Source: Wylensekiella montiformis
GTDB lineage: Bacteria > Bacillota > Negativicutes > Selenomonadales > Selenomonadaceae
Assembly (NCBI RefSeq): GCF_009697385.1
Contig: NZ_VUNL01000002.1
Coordinates: 186,001-250,000, forward strand
Length of the DNA stretch: 64,000 nt
Direction of reading: 5' to 3'
The position numbers and the translations under genes were made by a program. Positions 8,849 to 18,370 of the stretch are shown here, one piece after another. The first letter of the stretch is position 1. Each line of letters opens with the position of its first letter. Under the pieces are notes generated by a model. That model saw only the letters and a list, made by a program, of their open reading frames with translations. It was not told the DNA's origin and ran no database searches.

Positions 8849-9295
8849 TCATTTTCCCATTTCCAGTGCTTTCGTCGTCATAGACTTGGCAGCATTGATC
8901 GTCGTCGTATTGGCTTCGTACGCGCGGGAAGCCGTGATCATATCTACCATTTCCGCTACAATATTGACATTGGGGCGTTCTACATATCCCTGCGCATTGG
9001 CATCCGGATTGCCCGGGTCGTACACCAGAGGCCCCTGTGTATCGTCCGCGCGGATCTCCACGGCGCGAACGCCGTCTCCGGCAACGGATTTACGAAAGGC
9101 TCCCTGCAGGAAATCGGCAAAGCTGCCGCCCTTCCCCGACCTCGGTTCAAAGACAACATAGCGGCGATGATATGCGCCGCCCTCTCTCGTACGAGTCGTG
9201 TTGGCATTCGCGATATTGTTGCTGATGACATCCATCCGCAGGCGCTCGGCTGTCAGGCCGGACGCTGCTGCGTCAATCCCCAAAAACATACTCAT
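8849..9295 (-). CDS. flgC: Flagellar basal-body rod protein FlgC
   Basis: FlgC is a proximal rod subunit exported through the flagellar apparatus. The 148-residue product has the rod signature SGLTAERLRMDVISNNIANANTT near the N-terminus and the C-terminal coiled coil ending MVDMITASRAYEANTTTINAAK, both characteristic of FlgC. Start ATG 9295 has AGGAG upstream. Length is typical, and the gene lies between flgB and fliE. Confidence 0.96.
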   Translation of the reverse strand: MSMFLGIDAAASGLTAERLRMDVISNNIANANTTRTREGGAYHRRYVVFEPRSGKGGSFADFLQGAFRKSVAGDGVRAVEIRADDTQGPLVYDPGNPDANAQGYVERPNVNIVAEMVDMITASRAYEANTTTINAAKSMTTKALEMGK

Positions 9296-9321
9296 CCTGC
9301 TTCTCCTCTGCTCATTTCCCG

Positions 9322-9744
9322 TCAGCTCTGACCGCTTGTAATGACGTTTTTCATTTTATTGATAAAACCGCCCAGCTGCGTTGCCATGGCATTATAATAC
9401 AGCTGATTTTTTGCCAGTCCGGCCATCTCGATATCAATATCGACATTATTATTATCCACCCGCATCGTCGTGGAACCATCCTCTTCTATGACCGCATGCG
9501 CCTTATCCGTCACATCCATCGGCAAATGCCGGTCATTTGTGCGAACCAGCTGCAGCCGCCCTTTCTCATCTCCTAGATGAAGTTCCTTGGCCAGCAGATC
9601 TTCAAAATTAACCGCGCTTCGTTTAAAGTTCGGCGTATTTACATTGGCGATATTATTACTGATGACTTCGTGACGCATCGTAGCAGCGGAAAGTCCTCTG
9701 GACAGATAGTCAAAATTCGCGGAATTCATGATTTGTTCCAGCAT
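9322..9744 (-). CDS. flgB: Flagellar basal-body rod protein FlgB
   Basis: FlgB is the rod subunit at the base of the proximal rod. The 140-residue product shows MRHEVISNNIANVNTPNFKR near residues 22-41 and a C-terminal helix (GLAKNQLYYNAMATQLGGFI). ATG 9744 (MLEQIM) is chosen because FlgB proteins start this way; a GTG at 9777 would add 11 unconserved residues. It is the first gene of the flagellar operon and follows codY, as in Bacillus subtilis. Confidence 0.95.
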   Translation of the reverse strand: MLEQIMNSANFDYLSRGLSAATMRHEVISNNIANVNTPNFKRSAVNFEDLLAKELHLGDEKGRLQLVRTNDRHLPMDVTDKAHAVIEEDGSTTMRVDNNNVDIDIEMAGLAKNQLYYNAMATQLGGFINKMKNVITSGQS

Positions 9745-9803
9745 CCCGGACTCACACCCCTTCCTTACTTCCGACACGGTTCCTGTCGTTACCTTTTATT
9801 TAT

Positions 9804-9832
9804 TTTCTACATTATGCTCACAACTCCTTCAA
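9804..9832 (-). promoter_or_regulatory. Possible sigma-A promoter for the flagellar operon
   Basis: Minus strand TTGAAG, 17 bases, TAGAAA upstream of flgB. Each hexamer matches four of six consensus positions. A good sigma-28 site was not found in this 150-base gap. Weak evidence. Confidence 0.3.
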
Positions 9833-9891
9833 ATTTTATCATTTTTTCCCCATTTTTAGAAGAGGCTTCTTCATTTTTTCACAAAACAAAC

Positions 9892-9920
9892 AAAAAAGCC
9901 AGTACGGAATGTACCGGCTT
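9892..9920 (-). terminator. Intrinsic terminator after codY
   Basis: Minus strand AAGCCGGTAC, loop ATTCC, GTACTGGCTT, then TTTT. It separates codY from flgB. Confidence 0.85.
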
Positions 9921-9941
9921 AAATCGTTCGACCTGCAACGA

Positions 9942-10724
9942 TCAGTCCTTCATCTTCTGGACTTCATCCAGCAGATATTCATTGAGTACCTTGATATAGG
10001 TACCCTTCATGCCCAACGATTTCGATTCGATCACACCTGCCGACTCAAATTTGCGCAGGGCATTGACAATCACGGAACGCGTGATTTTCACTTCATCGGC
10101 AATCTTCGAGGCAACCAGCAGGCCTTCTGTATCCTGAAGAGCGGAAAGAATGGCAATGGCCGCCTTGCGCTCCGAGAAGGACAGGGTATTCAGCGCAATC
10201 TGCACCGTCGCTTTCTTGCGCGCTTCAATTTCAATCTTCTCCGCATGATCCCGGAGCATCTCCATACCAACGACCGTTGCTCCATATTCGCAAAGCAGCA
10301 GATCGTCATCATCGAACTCTTCGTCATATTTTGCGACGATCAGCGTTCCGATTCGCTCTCCTACGCCGTAAATCGGGACAATCGTCGTATTTTTCCCGTT
10401 AAACAGGCATTTGGTATTTTCTTCATACGCACACATGCCGGTCTTGGAGCGGAGATTTGCGTTGGTTTCATCCATGCGCATCAGCCAGTTGACATAATGC
10501 TTCGGAAACTCGCCCTGATTGATGACCTTGTCGACCATGAGGTCGCACTCGAAATCATCGACGAACGCATAACCGAAAATCTTCCCCTTTTTATTGGTAA
10601 TGTAAACGTTAGCGCCCAGCACGTTGCTCAGTACCCGGGATATTCCATCGTATTCTACATTTTCCGACCGCTGAAGCAGACGATTGATTTTCCTCGTTTT
10701 CTCTAATAATGATGCCATATTCAT
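9942..10724 (-). CDS. codY: GTP- and branched-chain-amino-acid-sensing global repressor CodY
   Basis: CodY represses stationary-phase and amino-acid genes when GTP and Ile/Leu/Val are high. The 260-residue product has the N-terminal GAF domain (about 1-155), a linker helix and a winged helix-turn-helix whose recognition helix reads ASKIADEVKITRSVIVNALRKFESAG. The length equals the Bacillus protein. It follows hslU as clpY-codY do in Bacillus but has its own AT-rich 180-base upstream gap and its own terminator, so it may be transcribed separately. Confidence 0.97.
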   Translation of the reverse strand: MNMASLLEKTRKINRLLQRSENVEYDGISRVLSNVLGANVYITNKKGKIFGYAFVDDFECDLMVDKVINQGEFPKHYVNWLMRMDETNANLRSKTGMCAYEENTKCLFNGKNTTIVPIYGVGERIGTLIVAKYDEEFDDDDLLLCEYGATVVGMEMLRDHAEKIEIEARKKATVQIALNTLSFSERKAAIAILSALQDTEGLLVASKIADEVKITRSVIVNALRKFESAGVIESKSLGMKGTYIKVLNEYLLDEVQKMKD

Positions 10725-10846
10725 TACTCCTTTTCAAAACATTCCGTTATTCCATGTCCCGGTCATAACCCTCTCCATTCAAACATCAATTTTATTTTAT
10801 CATATTTTTCAAAATAATCATAGATATTGAATAATCTTTTAAATTA

Positions 10847-10861
10847 AATTTTCTCAATTTT
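10847..10861. promoter_or_regulatory. Candidate CodY box upstream of codY
   Basis: AATTTTCTCAATTTT matches the palindromic CodY consensus AATTTTCWGAAAATT at 12 of 15 positions. It lies between hslU and codY in an AT-rich stretch (10791-10861), where autoregulation would act. Three mismatches in AT-rich DNA keep confidence modest. Confidence 0.4.
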
Positions 10862-10904
10862 CAGGGATGTGCCAGAGGAAAGGCACTGACTCACCTCCCC
10901 CGGC

Positions 10905-12299
10905 TCAGAGAATAAACTGAGAAAGATCGCGGTCTACTACGATATCCGCCAGCTGCTTGTCGACATAAGCAGCGTCGATCCTTACTTCCTCTTCATCCAT
11001 ATCCGGTGCATTAAAGCTGATTTCCTCCAAGAGTTTTTCCAGCAGAGTATGCAGACGGCGAGCGCCGATGTCTTCTGTCCGCTCATTGACGTCACAGGCC
11101 AAACCGGCAAGACGGGCAATAGCATCCGGCTGAAAGGAGATCTTTACGCCTTCTGTCGCCATCAAAGCTTCATACTGCTTCAGCAGGGCATTGCGCGGCT
11201 CAGTCAGAATTCTTTCGAAATCCGCTTTGCGCAGAGATTTGAGCTCCACACGGATGGGAAAACGCCCCTGAAGTTCAGGAATAAGGTCCGATGGCTTGGC
11301 CATATGAAATGCTCCGGCGGCAATGAAAAGCACATGATCGGTCTTCAGCGGTCCGTACTTGGTCATAACAGTCGAGCCTTCAACGATCGGCAGAATGTCG
11401 CGCTGGACGCCCTCGCGAGAAACGTCTGCGCCGCCCGACGAATTGCCCTTTACCGCTACCTTATCGATTTCATCCAGAAATACGATACCGCTGCGTTCCG
11501 CGACTTTGATCGCTTCTTCCGCCACCGATTCCATATCGATAAGTTTCTCCGCTTCTTCCTGACGGAAAATTTTTCTCGCCTGTTCCACCGTAACCTTGCG
11601 TTTTTTGTGACGCTTCGGTATCAGATTGCCGATCATGTCCTGAAGATTGTCCCCCATGCCCTCCAAACTGGAGCCGGCAAACATGCCAATCATCGGGCGG
11701 CCGCCCTCCTCTATCTCTACATCGATAGTCTCCTGTTCCAATTCTCCGTTCCGAAGCCGTTTGCGCACCCATTCGCGCCCGGCCTGATACTTTGGTTCCG
11801 GCTGCGCCTCCTGCTCCGGTTCTTCCTCGCCGCCAAAGAGGCGTCCTAATGGATTCTGGCTCTTTTTCGGTTCCGGTACAAATGCATCAAGGATGCGTTC
11901 TTCTGCCATAGCCGCCGCCTTATCCTGAACGGATTCCATGCGCTGCTGCCGCACCATGCGCACAGCGGTTTCAGCCAGATCACGGACAATCGACTCGACA
12001 TCGCGTCCTACATAACCAACCTCCGTGAACTTCGTCGCTTCCACTTTGATAAAGGGAGCCTTGACCAGCTTCGCCAGCCGGCGGGCAATTTCCGTCTTAC
12101 CGACACCAGTGGAGCCAATCATCAGTATGTTTTTCGGAATCACTTCCTCCTGCATCGCATCGCTGAGCTTTCTGCTGCGCCACCGGTTGCGCAGAGCGAT
12201 CGCCACGGAGCGCTTTGCTTCATCCTGGCCGACGATATATTTATTCAGCTCCTCCACAATCTGACGCGGAGTCTGCTCGTTTACGCCAATTTCTTCCAT
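10905..12299 (-). CDS. hslU: ATP-dependent protease ATPase subunit HslU (ClpY)
   Basis: HslU is the AAA+ unfoldase ring that feeds proteins to HslV. The 464-residue product has [20 protein letters not shown] near the N-terminus, Walker A GSTGVGKT, the I-domain insertion (about 100-240), Walker [11 protein letters not shown], and the C-terminal sensor region with [18 protein letters not shown] and the terminal FIL that docks in HslV. The ATG directly follows the hslV stop codon, giving coupled expression. Confidence 0.97.
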   Translation of the reverse strand: MEEIGVNEQTPRQIVEELNKYIVGQDEAKRSVAIALRNRWRSRKLSDAMQEEVIPKNILMIGSTGVGKTEIARRLAKLVKAPFIKVEATKFTEVGYVGRDVESIVRDLAETAVRMVRQQRMESVQDKAAAMAEERILDAFVPEPKKSQNPLGRLFGGEEEPEQEAQPEPKYQAGREWVRKRLRNGELEQETIDVEIEEGGRPMIGMFAGSSLEGMGDNLQDMIGNLIPKRHKKRKVTVEQARKIFRQEEAEKLIDMESVAEEAIKVAERSGIVFLDEIDKVAVKGNSSGGADVSREGVQRDILPIVEGSTVMTKYGPLKTDHVLFIAAGAFHMAKPSDLIPELQGRFPIRVELKSLRKADFERILTEPRNALLKQYEALMATEGVKISFQPDAIARLAGLACDVNERTEDIGARRLHTLLEKLLEEISFNAPDMDEEEVRIDAAYVDKQLADIVVDRDLSQFIL

Positions 12300-12842
12300 T
12301 TATTCCAGTTCCTCCACTTTGATGTTATGATTCGTATACACACAAATATCGGCTGCAATCGACAGCGCCTCCCGGGCAATCTCTCCCGCGCTCATCTCAG
12401 TATGCCGAACCATGGCCCGCGCCGCAGACAGCGCGTAAAAACCGCCGGACCCGATTGCCGCCACGTCACCGTCCGGCTCAATGACTTCGCCATTGCCGGA
12501 CAGCATCAGCATCGTTTCCTTGTCCGCCACCAGAAGCAGCGCCTCCAATTTGCGAAGGACACGGTCCGTGCGCCACTCTTTTGCCAGCTCCACCGCAGCC
12601 CGCTGCAGATTGCCGTTATAGGATTCCAACTTCGCCTCAAATTTTTCGAACAAGGTAAACGCATCCGCCACCGATCCCGCAAAGCCGGCCAGAATCTGGT
12701 CATGATATAAGCGGCGTACCTTTCGGGCATTCGCCTTCATAATGGTATGCTCGCCAAACGTCACCTGCCCGTCTCCGGCGATCGCCGTATGTCCGTTCTT
12801 TCGCACCGCGCAGATTGTCGTTGCATGAAATTGTGTTTCCAT
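12300..12842 (-). CDS. hslV: ATP-dependent protease peptidase subunit HslV (ClpQ)
   Basis: HslV is the double-ring threonine peptidase of the HslUV protease. The 180-residue product reads [17 protein letters not shown], so the catalytic threonine of the TTI motif is preceded by about seven residues and needs processing, as in other Firmicute HslV/ClpQ proteins. [10 protein letters not shown] and the [13 protein letters not shown] segment are family hallmarks. In Bacillus a codV/xerC gene lies between trmFO and clpQ; here only 38 bases separate them. Confidence 0.95.
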   Translation of the reverse strand: METQFHATTICAVRKNGHTAIAGDGQVTFGEHTIMKANARKVRRLYHDQILAGFAGSVADAFTLFEKFEAKLESYNGNLQRAAVELAKEWRTDRVLRKLEALLLVADKETMLMLSGNGEVIEPDGDVAAIGSGGFYALSAARAMVRHTEMSAGEIAREALSIAADICVYTNHNIKVEELE

Positions 12843-12880
12843 TCGTCCCCATCCTTATCCTGTTACAGCCCTAAAGGAGC

Positions 12881-14215
12881 TCATTTTGTCAGCGCATTCC
12901 GAAACGACTCGATCGCCGCCAGGGCCCGCTGGGCCAACAGCTGTTTCTTTCGCTTTTTATCCTTGATATATCGGCCGCGCTCATCGCGCAGCTCTATAGG
13001 CGGCAAAATGCCAAAATTGACATTCATCGGCTGAAAATGACGTGCCTCACTCGTTGTGATGTAATGACACAGCGCGCCATGACAGCTCTCCGCCGGGAAT
13101 ATCAGCGGATCCTGCCCGCCCGCCAGACGAGCCGCATTGATGCCGGCCACCAGTCCCGACGACGCGGACTCAATATAGCCCTCTACACCGGTCATCTGCC
13201 CGGCAAAGAGCAGTCGGTCCTCCCCGCGGAACTGCAGGGTAGGCCGCATGTGCTTCGGGGAATTCAGAAACGTATTGCGGTGCATTACCCCATAGCGCAA
13301 AAACTCAGCCTGTTCCAATCCCGGAATCATCTGAAAGACCCGGCGCTGCTCCGGCCATTTCAGATGCGTCTGGAACCCAACAATATTATAAAGGGTTGCG
13401 CTGGCATTATCCTGCCGCAGCTGCACGACGGCATAGGGCCGGACCCCCGTCTCCGGATGCTCCAGCCCGACCGGTTTAAGCGGGCCGAACAACAAGGTAT
13501 CTTTGCCGCGGCCGGCCATCACCTCGACCGGCATACATCCCTCAAAAAATTTTTCCTTCTCAAAGGCTTTTGTCGGAGCCTTCTTCGCCTGCACGAGTTC
13601 CGTCCAGAACGCCTCGTATTCCTCCCGGGTCATGGGGCAGTTGATATACGCCGCCTCTCCCTTGCCATAGCGCGAAGCACGATATGCCTTGCTCATGTCG
13701 ATGGAATCCATGCCGACAATCGGCGCCGCCGCATCATAGAAATACAGCGAATCGCCGCCCGTGCGGGCCGCGATGTCCTCAGCCAGACTGCCGTCCGTGA
13801 GCGGACCGCTCGCTACGACTGTAACCGCGTCTTCCCGCAGCGGAATCCTTTCTACCTCTTCGCGTATCACGGTAATCCGCGGATGAGCAGATACATATCG
13901 CGTAACATAATCGCTGAATCCATGGCGGTCTACAGCCAAAGCGCCTCCGGCCGGGACCTTCGTCGCATCCGCTGCTTCCATGATCAGGGACCGAAGGCGC
14001 CGCATTTCTTCTTTCAGCACCCCCACCGCATTTTCCAAGCCGGCGCCGCGCAGCGAATTGCTGCATACCAGTTCGGCAAATCCATCGGTCTTATGTGCCG
14101 GTGTTGTTTTTTTCGGCCGCATTTCATAAAGCAAAACTTCCGCCCCATGCTCAGCAGCCTGCCAGGCGGCTTCGGATCCTGCCAGACCGGCTCCGATAAC
14201 AATAACTTTCTTCAT
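12881..14215 (-). CDS. trmFO: Folate- and FAD-dependent tRNA (uracil-54-C5)-methyltransferase TrmFO
   Basis: TrmFO makes ribothymidine at position 54 of tRNA using methylenetetrahydrofolate. The 444-residue product opens with the FAD-binding [15 protein letters not shown] Rossmann motif, followed by [23 protein letters not shown] and the C-terminal [10 protein letters not shown]. The start overlaps the topA stop by ATGA. The topA-trmFO pairing is conserved in Firmicutes and supports the call over GidA. Confidence 0.97.
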   Translation of the reverse strand: MKKVIVIGAGLAGSEAAWQAAEHGAEVLLYEMRPKKTTPAHKTDGFAELVCSNSLRGAGLENAVGVLKEEMRRLRSLIMEAADATKVPAGGALAVDRHGFSDYVTRYVSAHPRITVIREEVERIPLREDAVTVVASGPLTDGSLAEDIAARTGGDSLYFYDAAAPIVGMDSIDMSKAYRASRYGKGEAAYINCPMTREEYEAFWTELVQAKKAPTKAFEKEKFFEGCMPVEVMAGRGKDTLLFGPLKPVGLEHPETGVRPYAVVQLRQDNASATLYNIVGFQTHLKWPEQRRVFQMIPGLEQAEFLRYGVMHRNTFLNSPKHMRPTLQFRGEDRLLFAGQMTGVEGYIESASSGLVAGINAARLAGGQDPLIFPAESCHGALCHYITTSEARHFQPMNVNFGILPPIELRDERGRYIKDKKRKKQLLAQRALAAIESFRNALTK

Positions 14216-16446
14216 GCCTCTCCCTTGTCTTCATGTTCTTCCGCTGCCCGGGCCGCCTCTTTGGCTTTTTTCGCCTCTGCCCGCTGACGGATTTTTTCCA
14301 GTTCCTTGTTGATCGGATGATCCACACGCGTCTCGCAGGCATCGTTGCTGCAATAAAGCATCGCACGGCCATTCTTATAGTGATGTTTCAGCAGAAAAGC
14401 CCCGCATTTCGGACAAGTCTCTTTCTGCGGCTGGTCCCAGGTCGTATAATCGCAGTCCGGATAATTCCGGCAGCCATAGAAGCTTCGCCCGCGGCGCGTC
14501 TTTCGCTCGACGATCGCCCCGCCGCATTTCGGGCACTTCACGCCCGTATCGATCAGCAGCGGCTTGGTATTGCGGCATTCCGGGAATCCCGGACAGGCCA
14601 GGAATTTGCCGAAGCGCCCCTGCTTCACCACCATCATGCGGCCGCAAAGCTCACATTTCACATCCGAAACCTCGACGGACAGCTCCACGTGCCCGATGGC
14701 CTCGTCCGCTTTTTCCAGCGTGTCCTCAAACGGACCATAGAACTCCCGAAGCAGCTCGTTTTTTTCCACTTTTCCTTCTGCGATCTCATCCAGCTCATTT
14801 TCCAGATTCGCCGTAAAAGTCACATCGACGATGTTTTTAAAATATTCCTCCAGCATGTCCACCACGACAAAACCGAGTTCTGTCGGCTGAAAATGCTTGT
14901 CGATGCGCTGGACATAACCGCGCGCCTGAATCGTTTCAATGATCGGCGCATAGGTGCTCGGACGCCCGATTTCCTTTTCTTCCAGCGTCTTGACCAGCGA
15001 AGCGTCATTGTAGCGCGGTGGCGGCTCGGTAAAATGCTGCTGCGGCAGGATACGGGCCAGCGTGAGTACATCGCCCTCAGCCAGATCCGGCAGAAGAACA
15101 TCCTTCTCCTTTTTCGATGTATCCGCTCCGGCATAAACCGCTGTAAACCCCGCAAACTTCAGCTTTGAGCCGGCAGCGCGCACGAGATAGCGCTCCCCGG
15201 CCTGAATGGCAATGCTCATGGTATCATAAACGGCCGGCGTCATCTGGCTTGCCGCAAAGCGCTGCCAAATCAGCGTGTAAAGCTTCAGCTGATCCTTATT
15301 CAAATATTTCGCCAACTGCTCCGGCGTCAGCCCGATATTCGTCGGCCGTATCGCCTCATGCGCGTCCTGAGCCTTTTTCCCCGCCGCGTAGACATTCGGC
15401 TTCGCCGGAAGATACGGCTCGCCGAACTGATCGCGGATAAACGCGCGTGCATCATCCTGTGCCAAATCGGAAATCCGCGTCGAATCCGTACGCATATAAG
15501 TGATCAGACCCGCTGCCCCATGATGCCCCAGCTCGATCCCTTCATAAAGCTGCTGGGCCAGCATCATCGTCTTGCGGGACGTAAATCCCAGCTTACGCGC
15601 CGCATCCTGTTGAAGGGAGCTGGTTGTAAAAGGAGCAGACGGACGGCGCTTGCGCTCGCTCTTTTTCACTCCGCGCACGACCATCTCCTGCTGCTTCAGA
15701 TCCTGTGTAAGCGCGGCCGTCTCCTGCTCATTGTGAAGATCCAGCTTTTTCCCGTCTGCCTGCGTGAGCTCGGCATCAAACATCGCGGACTTCGCCTTGC
15801 GCAGCTTAAGACCGACCGTCCAATATTCCACAGATTCAAAGGCCTGAATCTCTTTTTCACGATCGCAGATCAGCTTAACCGTTACAGACTGCACGCGACC
15901 AGCGGAAAGGCCTTTTCTGACCTTACGCCAGAGAAGCGGCGACAGCTTATAGCCGACGATCCGGTCCAGCATACGGCGGGCCTGCTGAGCATCGACCTGA
16001 TCCAGATTGATGGACCGAGGATGCTTCACGGCTTCCTGAATGGCCGGTTTCGTAATTTCATTGAATACAATACGGCAGTCCTCAGCCGGATCCAGACCCA
16101 GTATAAAGGCCAAATGCCAGGCGATAGCTTCTCCCTCGCGGTCCGGATCGCTTGCCAGATAAATTTTATCGGCGTTTTTCGCGTCCTTCTTCAGCGCCTT
16201 GATTAGCGCGCCTTTTCCACGGATATTGATATACTTGGGAGCAAAATCATGATCCACATCGATCCCGAACTGACTTTTCGGCAAATCGCGCAGATGTCCC
16301 ATCGAGGCCCGCACCATATATTTGCGCCCCAGATATTTTTCTATGGTTTTCGCCTTGGCTGGAGACTCGACGATAACCAGCGTTTTTTTGCTCCGTGCTT
16401 TTTTCGCTTTCGTTTTTGTCTTGGTTTTCGTTGCTGTTGCAGCCAA
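14212..16446 (-). CDS. topA: DNA topoisomerase I
   Basis: Type IA topoisomerase that relaxes negative supercoils. The 744-residue product has a Lys/Thr-rich N-tail, a Toprim domain ([32 protein letters not shown]), the catalytic Tyr317 in [14 protein letters not shown], and three C-terminal zinc ribbons (CELCG...CPGFPEC, CPKCGG...CRNYPDC, CPKCGA...CSNDAC). TTG 16446 is chosen because AGGGAG lies seven bases upstream and it barely overlaps dprA; ATG 16488 or TTG 16494 would extend the overlap without a site. Confidence 0.96.
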   Translation of the reverse strand: MAATATKTKTKTKAKKARSKKTLVIVESPAKAKTIEKYLGRKYMVRASMGHLRDLPKSQFGIDVDHDFAPKYINIRGKGALIKALKKDAKNADKIYLASDPDREGEAIAWHLAFILGLDPAEDCRIVFNEITKPAIQEAVKHPRSINLDQVDAQQARRMLDRIVGYKLSPLLWRKVRKGLSAGRVQSVTVKLICDREKEIQAFESVEYWTVGLKLRKAKSAMFDAELTQADGKKLDLHNEQETAALTQDLKQQEMVVRGVKKSERKRRPSAPFTTSSLQQDAARKLGFTSRKTMMLAQQLYEGIELGHHGAAGLITYMRTDSTRISDLAQDDARAFIRDQFGEPYLPAKPNVYAAGKKAQDAHEAIRPTNIGLTPEQLAKYLNKDQLKLYTLIWQRFAASQMTPAVYDTMSIAIQAGERYLVRAAGSKLKFAGFTAVYAGADTSKKEKDVLLPDLAEGDVLTLARILPQQHFTEPPPRYNDASLVKTLEEKEIGRPSTYAPIIETIQARGYVQRIDKHFQPTELGFVVVDMLEEYFKNIVDVTFTANLENELDEIAEGKVEKNELLREFYGPFEDTLEKADEAIGHVELSVEVSDVKCELCGRMMVVKQGRFGKFLACPGFPECRNTKPLLIDTGVKCPKCGGAIVERKTRRGRSFYGCRNYPDCDYTTWDQPQKETCPKCGAFLLKHHYKNGRAMLYCSNDACETRVDHPINKELEKIRQRAEAKKAKEAARAAEEHEDKGEA

Positions 16447-16450
16447 ACCT

Positions 16451-17548
16451 TCACTCCCTCTCAGCACGCCGGTAAGCGTGCAGCTCATTCTCAATAACCA
16501 GTCCCTTTAACTCCATCTGCAGAAGAATAAAAGCCAGATTCGGCAGTTCTCCCTGCGGCATGCTCTGGATGATCTCATCCACGGTCAGCGAATGCTCGAA
16601 AGAAAGCACCTGCCAGACCTGACGCTCCTCAGCAGTAAAAGAATGGGACGACTTTTTTTTCGGCGGCGCCGACACCCCATACGTCTCCAAAATATCGTCC
16701 GGCGACTGCACGAGTCTGGCTCCCTGCTGAATCAGATGGTTACATCCCCAGCTGCTGTCCGAATAAACGCTGCCGGGGATCGCAAACACGTCACGCCCCT
16801 CAGAAAGCGCCATCTCCGCCGTAATCAATGACCCGGAACGGCGGGCCGCCTCAATCACTAACGTTCCCTCGGACAATCCGCTGATGATGCGGTTGCGAGC
16901 CGGAAAAAATGCAGGAAGCGGCCTCGTTCCCGGACCGTATTCAGAAATCACCGCGCCGCCGGAAGATGCAATATCCTCCAGCAATCGCCGGTTTTCCGCC
17001 GGATAGGCAACATCGACCCCGCAGCCCAGCACAGCAACCGTGCGCCCGGCTTTCCGCGCACCGCGATGGGACGCCGTATCGATACCTCTGGCCGCCCCGC
17101 TGACCACCGTCAATCCGGCAGCAGCCAGCCGCTGTCCAAAGTCCAGAGCCAGTCCTTCTCCATAGGGGGTAAAGCGCCGCGACCCGACCATAGCGATCCG
17201 GCGGGCATCCGGCTCAATAGTCCCCCGATAAAACAAAACCACCGGCGGATCATAAATTTCCTTCAGCGCGACCGGATATACATCGTCTTCTATTGTACAC
17301 AGCTTGCACCCTGCCCGGCGGCAGGATGCTTCCAGCTGCTCCGGCAGACCTTCCTGTTCCCTGCGAAACAGCATCAGACGCTGTACCGCTCCCGGCGTCA
17401 GCTGTCCCTGAACAGCCAGCTCTTCCGGGCCGGATTCCCATATATCCCGGGCCGTCTGGTAAAAAGCCAGCAGCTTCCGCAGCGTGCGGCTGCCGAAGCC
17501 TGGACACCGGGTCAGCGCAGCCAGATAAAATCGACCTTCCGATTTCAT
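16451..17548 (-). CDS. dprA: DNA-processing protein DprA (Smf)
   Basis: DprA protects incoming single-stranded DNA during transformation and loads RecA. The 365-residue product has an N-terminal helical region with helix-hairpin-helix character (LTRCPGFGSRTLRKLLAF), a Rossmann-fold core (VGSRRFTPYGEGLA, SGAARGIDTASH, FPARNRIISGLSEGTLV, SGSLITAEMA) and a C-terminal DprA winged helix. ATG 17548 with AAGGAT upstream is preferred to TTG 17575. First gene of the dprA-topA-trmFO-hslVU run. Confidence 0.95.
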   Translation of the reverse strand: MKSEGRFYLAALTRCPGFGSRTLRKLLAFYQTARDIWESGPEELAVQGQLTPGAVQRLMLFRREQEGLPEQLEASCRRAGCKLCTIEDDVYPVALKEIYDPPVVLFYRGTIEPDARRIAMVGSRRFTPYGEGLALDFGQRLAAAGLTVVSGAARGIDTASHRGARKAGRTVAVLGCGVDVAYPAENRRLLEDIASSGGAVISEYGPGTRPLPAFFPARNRIISGLSEGTLVIEAARRSGSLITAEMALSEGRDVFAIPGSVYSDSSWGCNHLIQQGARLVQSPDDILETYGVSAPPKKKSSHSFTAEERQVWQVLSFEHSLTVDEIIQSMPQGELPNLAFILLQMELKGLVIENELHAYRRAERE

Positions 17549-17667
17549 GCCATCGCCATCCTTAGACCTGTACAATTATTCATCTTAGCGAACTTTTCAG
17601 CCAAATGCAACACTTTCCACTGGATTTTCAGAAAAATTTTACGGCGGTGTATCGGCATCCTTTCAGC

Positions 17668-17704
17668 AAAAAGGCCATCAGCTGCAACTCCGGCTGATGA
17701 CCTG
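17668..17704 (-). terminator. Intrinsic terminator after folB
   Basis: Minus strand GGTCATCAGC, a ten-base loop, GCTGATGGCC, then TTTTT. It separates folB from dprA, whose promoter must lie in the following 120 bases; no clear consensus was seen there. Confidence 0.85.
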
Positions 17705-17713
17705 AAAATACTA

Positions 17714-18076
17714 TTACGCCCGCGTACGAGTCATTTCCGCTTCCACATAATCGATCGGACCGGATATCGGAACAGACGGTTTCCGTATCCGCGTCGTAAC
17801 AGCCCGGAAATGCGAATATTTATCCAAAAGACTGTCCCCGATATGTGCGGCCAGCGTCCCGAGCATCTGGAACCGCTTATTCTCGGTCACGTCCTTGACG
17901 ATATCATAGATCGCTGCCGGATCCACTCCATCCTTCACATCATCCGTCTCCGCCACCTTATCATTTTCTGTCTCGATTTCCACGTCGATATAAAACTTCT
18001 GTCCCTGTTCGCGTTCGTATTCATAAACGCCATGAAACCCATAGAACATCATGTTTAAAATCCTTACTTTTGCCAT
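17714..18076 (-). CDS. folB: Dihydroneopterin aldolase family protein (FolB-like)
   Basis: FolB cleaves dihydroneopterin to hydroxymethyl-dihydropterin in folate synthesis. The 120-residue product has the family start KVRILNMMFYGFHGVYEYER with QGQKFYIDVEI, and a C-terminal IRKPSVPISGPIDYVEAEM segment that corresponds to the conserved KP motif. Start ATG 18076 lies eight bases after AGGAG. No folP, folK or folE is adjacent, so its role rests on family membership alone. Confidence 0.82.
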   Translation of the reverse strand: MAKVRILNMMFYGFHGVYEYEREQGQKFYIDVEIETENDKVAETDDVKDGVDPAAIYDIVKDVTENKRFQMLGTLAAHIGDSLLDKYSHFRAVTTRIRKPSVPISGPIDYVEAEMTRTRA

Positions 18077-18195
18077 TCCGGTCACTCCTCACTACATAAG
18101 TCCCTATTCCAATGCCGCATACCATGCAGCCCATCGCTTATGTATTTCGTGGACAGACAGAAAAATCCTGCTGGATCGCATCGAATATTTCTGAG

Positions 18196-18273
18196 TCAGT
18201 CCGTAAACCATTCATCCCAGAACGTATAGGTCATCATGAGGACAACCAAAAGCAGCAGAAACAAATCACCCAT
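18196..18273 (-). CDS. Putative 25-residue membrane micro-protein
   Basis: A 26-codon frame beginning MGDLFLLLLVVLMM and ending TYTFWDEWFTD. The ATG sits behind an excellent GGGAGGAATC site. Residues 4-14 form a short all-hydrophobic stretch, with an aromatic acidic C-terminus, as in small membrane regulatory peptides. It lies alone between the NlpC/P60 terminator and folB, in a stretch otherwise without a gene. No family is recognised. Whether it is expressed is unknown; a short hairpin with T-run (ATCC-AGCA-GGAT-TTTT) follows the stop. Confidence 0.5.
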   Translation of the reverse strand: MGDLFLLLLVVLMMTYTFWDEWFTD

Positions 18274-18323
18274 GATTCCTCCCAAAACCTGATTACATAA
18301 CCATTCCGTCTTTCCTCTGTATA

Positions 18324-18354
18324 AGAAAAAAGCGGAGAGGCAGCTGCCTCTCCC
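18324..18354 (-). terminator. Intrinsic terminator after the NlpC/P60 gene
   Basis: Minus strand GGAGAGGCAG-CTGCCTCTCC, a perfect 20-base palindrome, followed by GCTTTTTTCTT. Confidence 0.88.
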
Positions 18355-18370
18355 AAAAAGAGCACCGGTT

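Noticed and set aside
10861-10890. Terminator after hslU
   Set aside because: GTGCC-N8-GGCAC can form a 5-bp hairpin but no T-run follows on the minus strand.
14212-16494. Longer topA start at ATG 16488 or TTG 16494
   Set aside because: Both sit inside dprA without a ribosome-binding site, while TTG 16446 has one at proper spacing.
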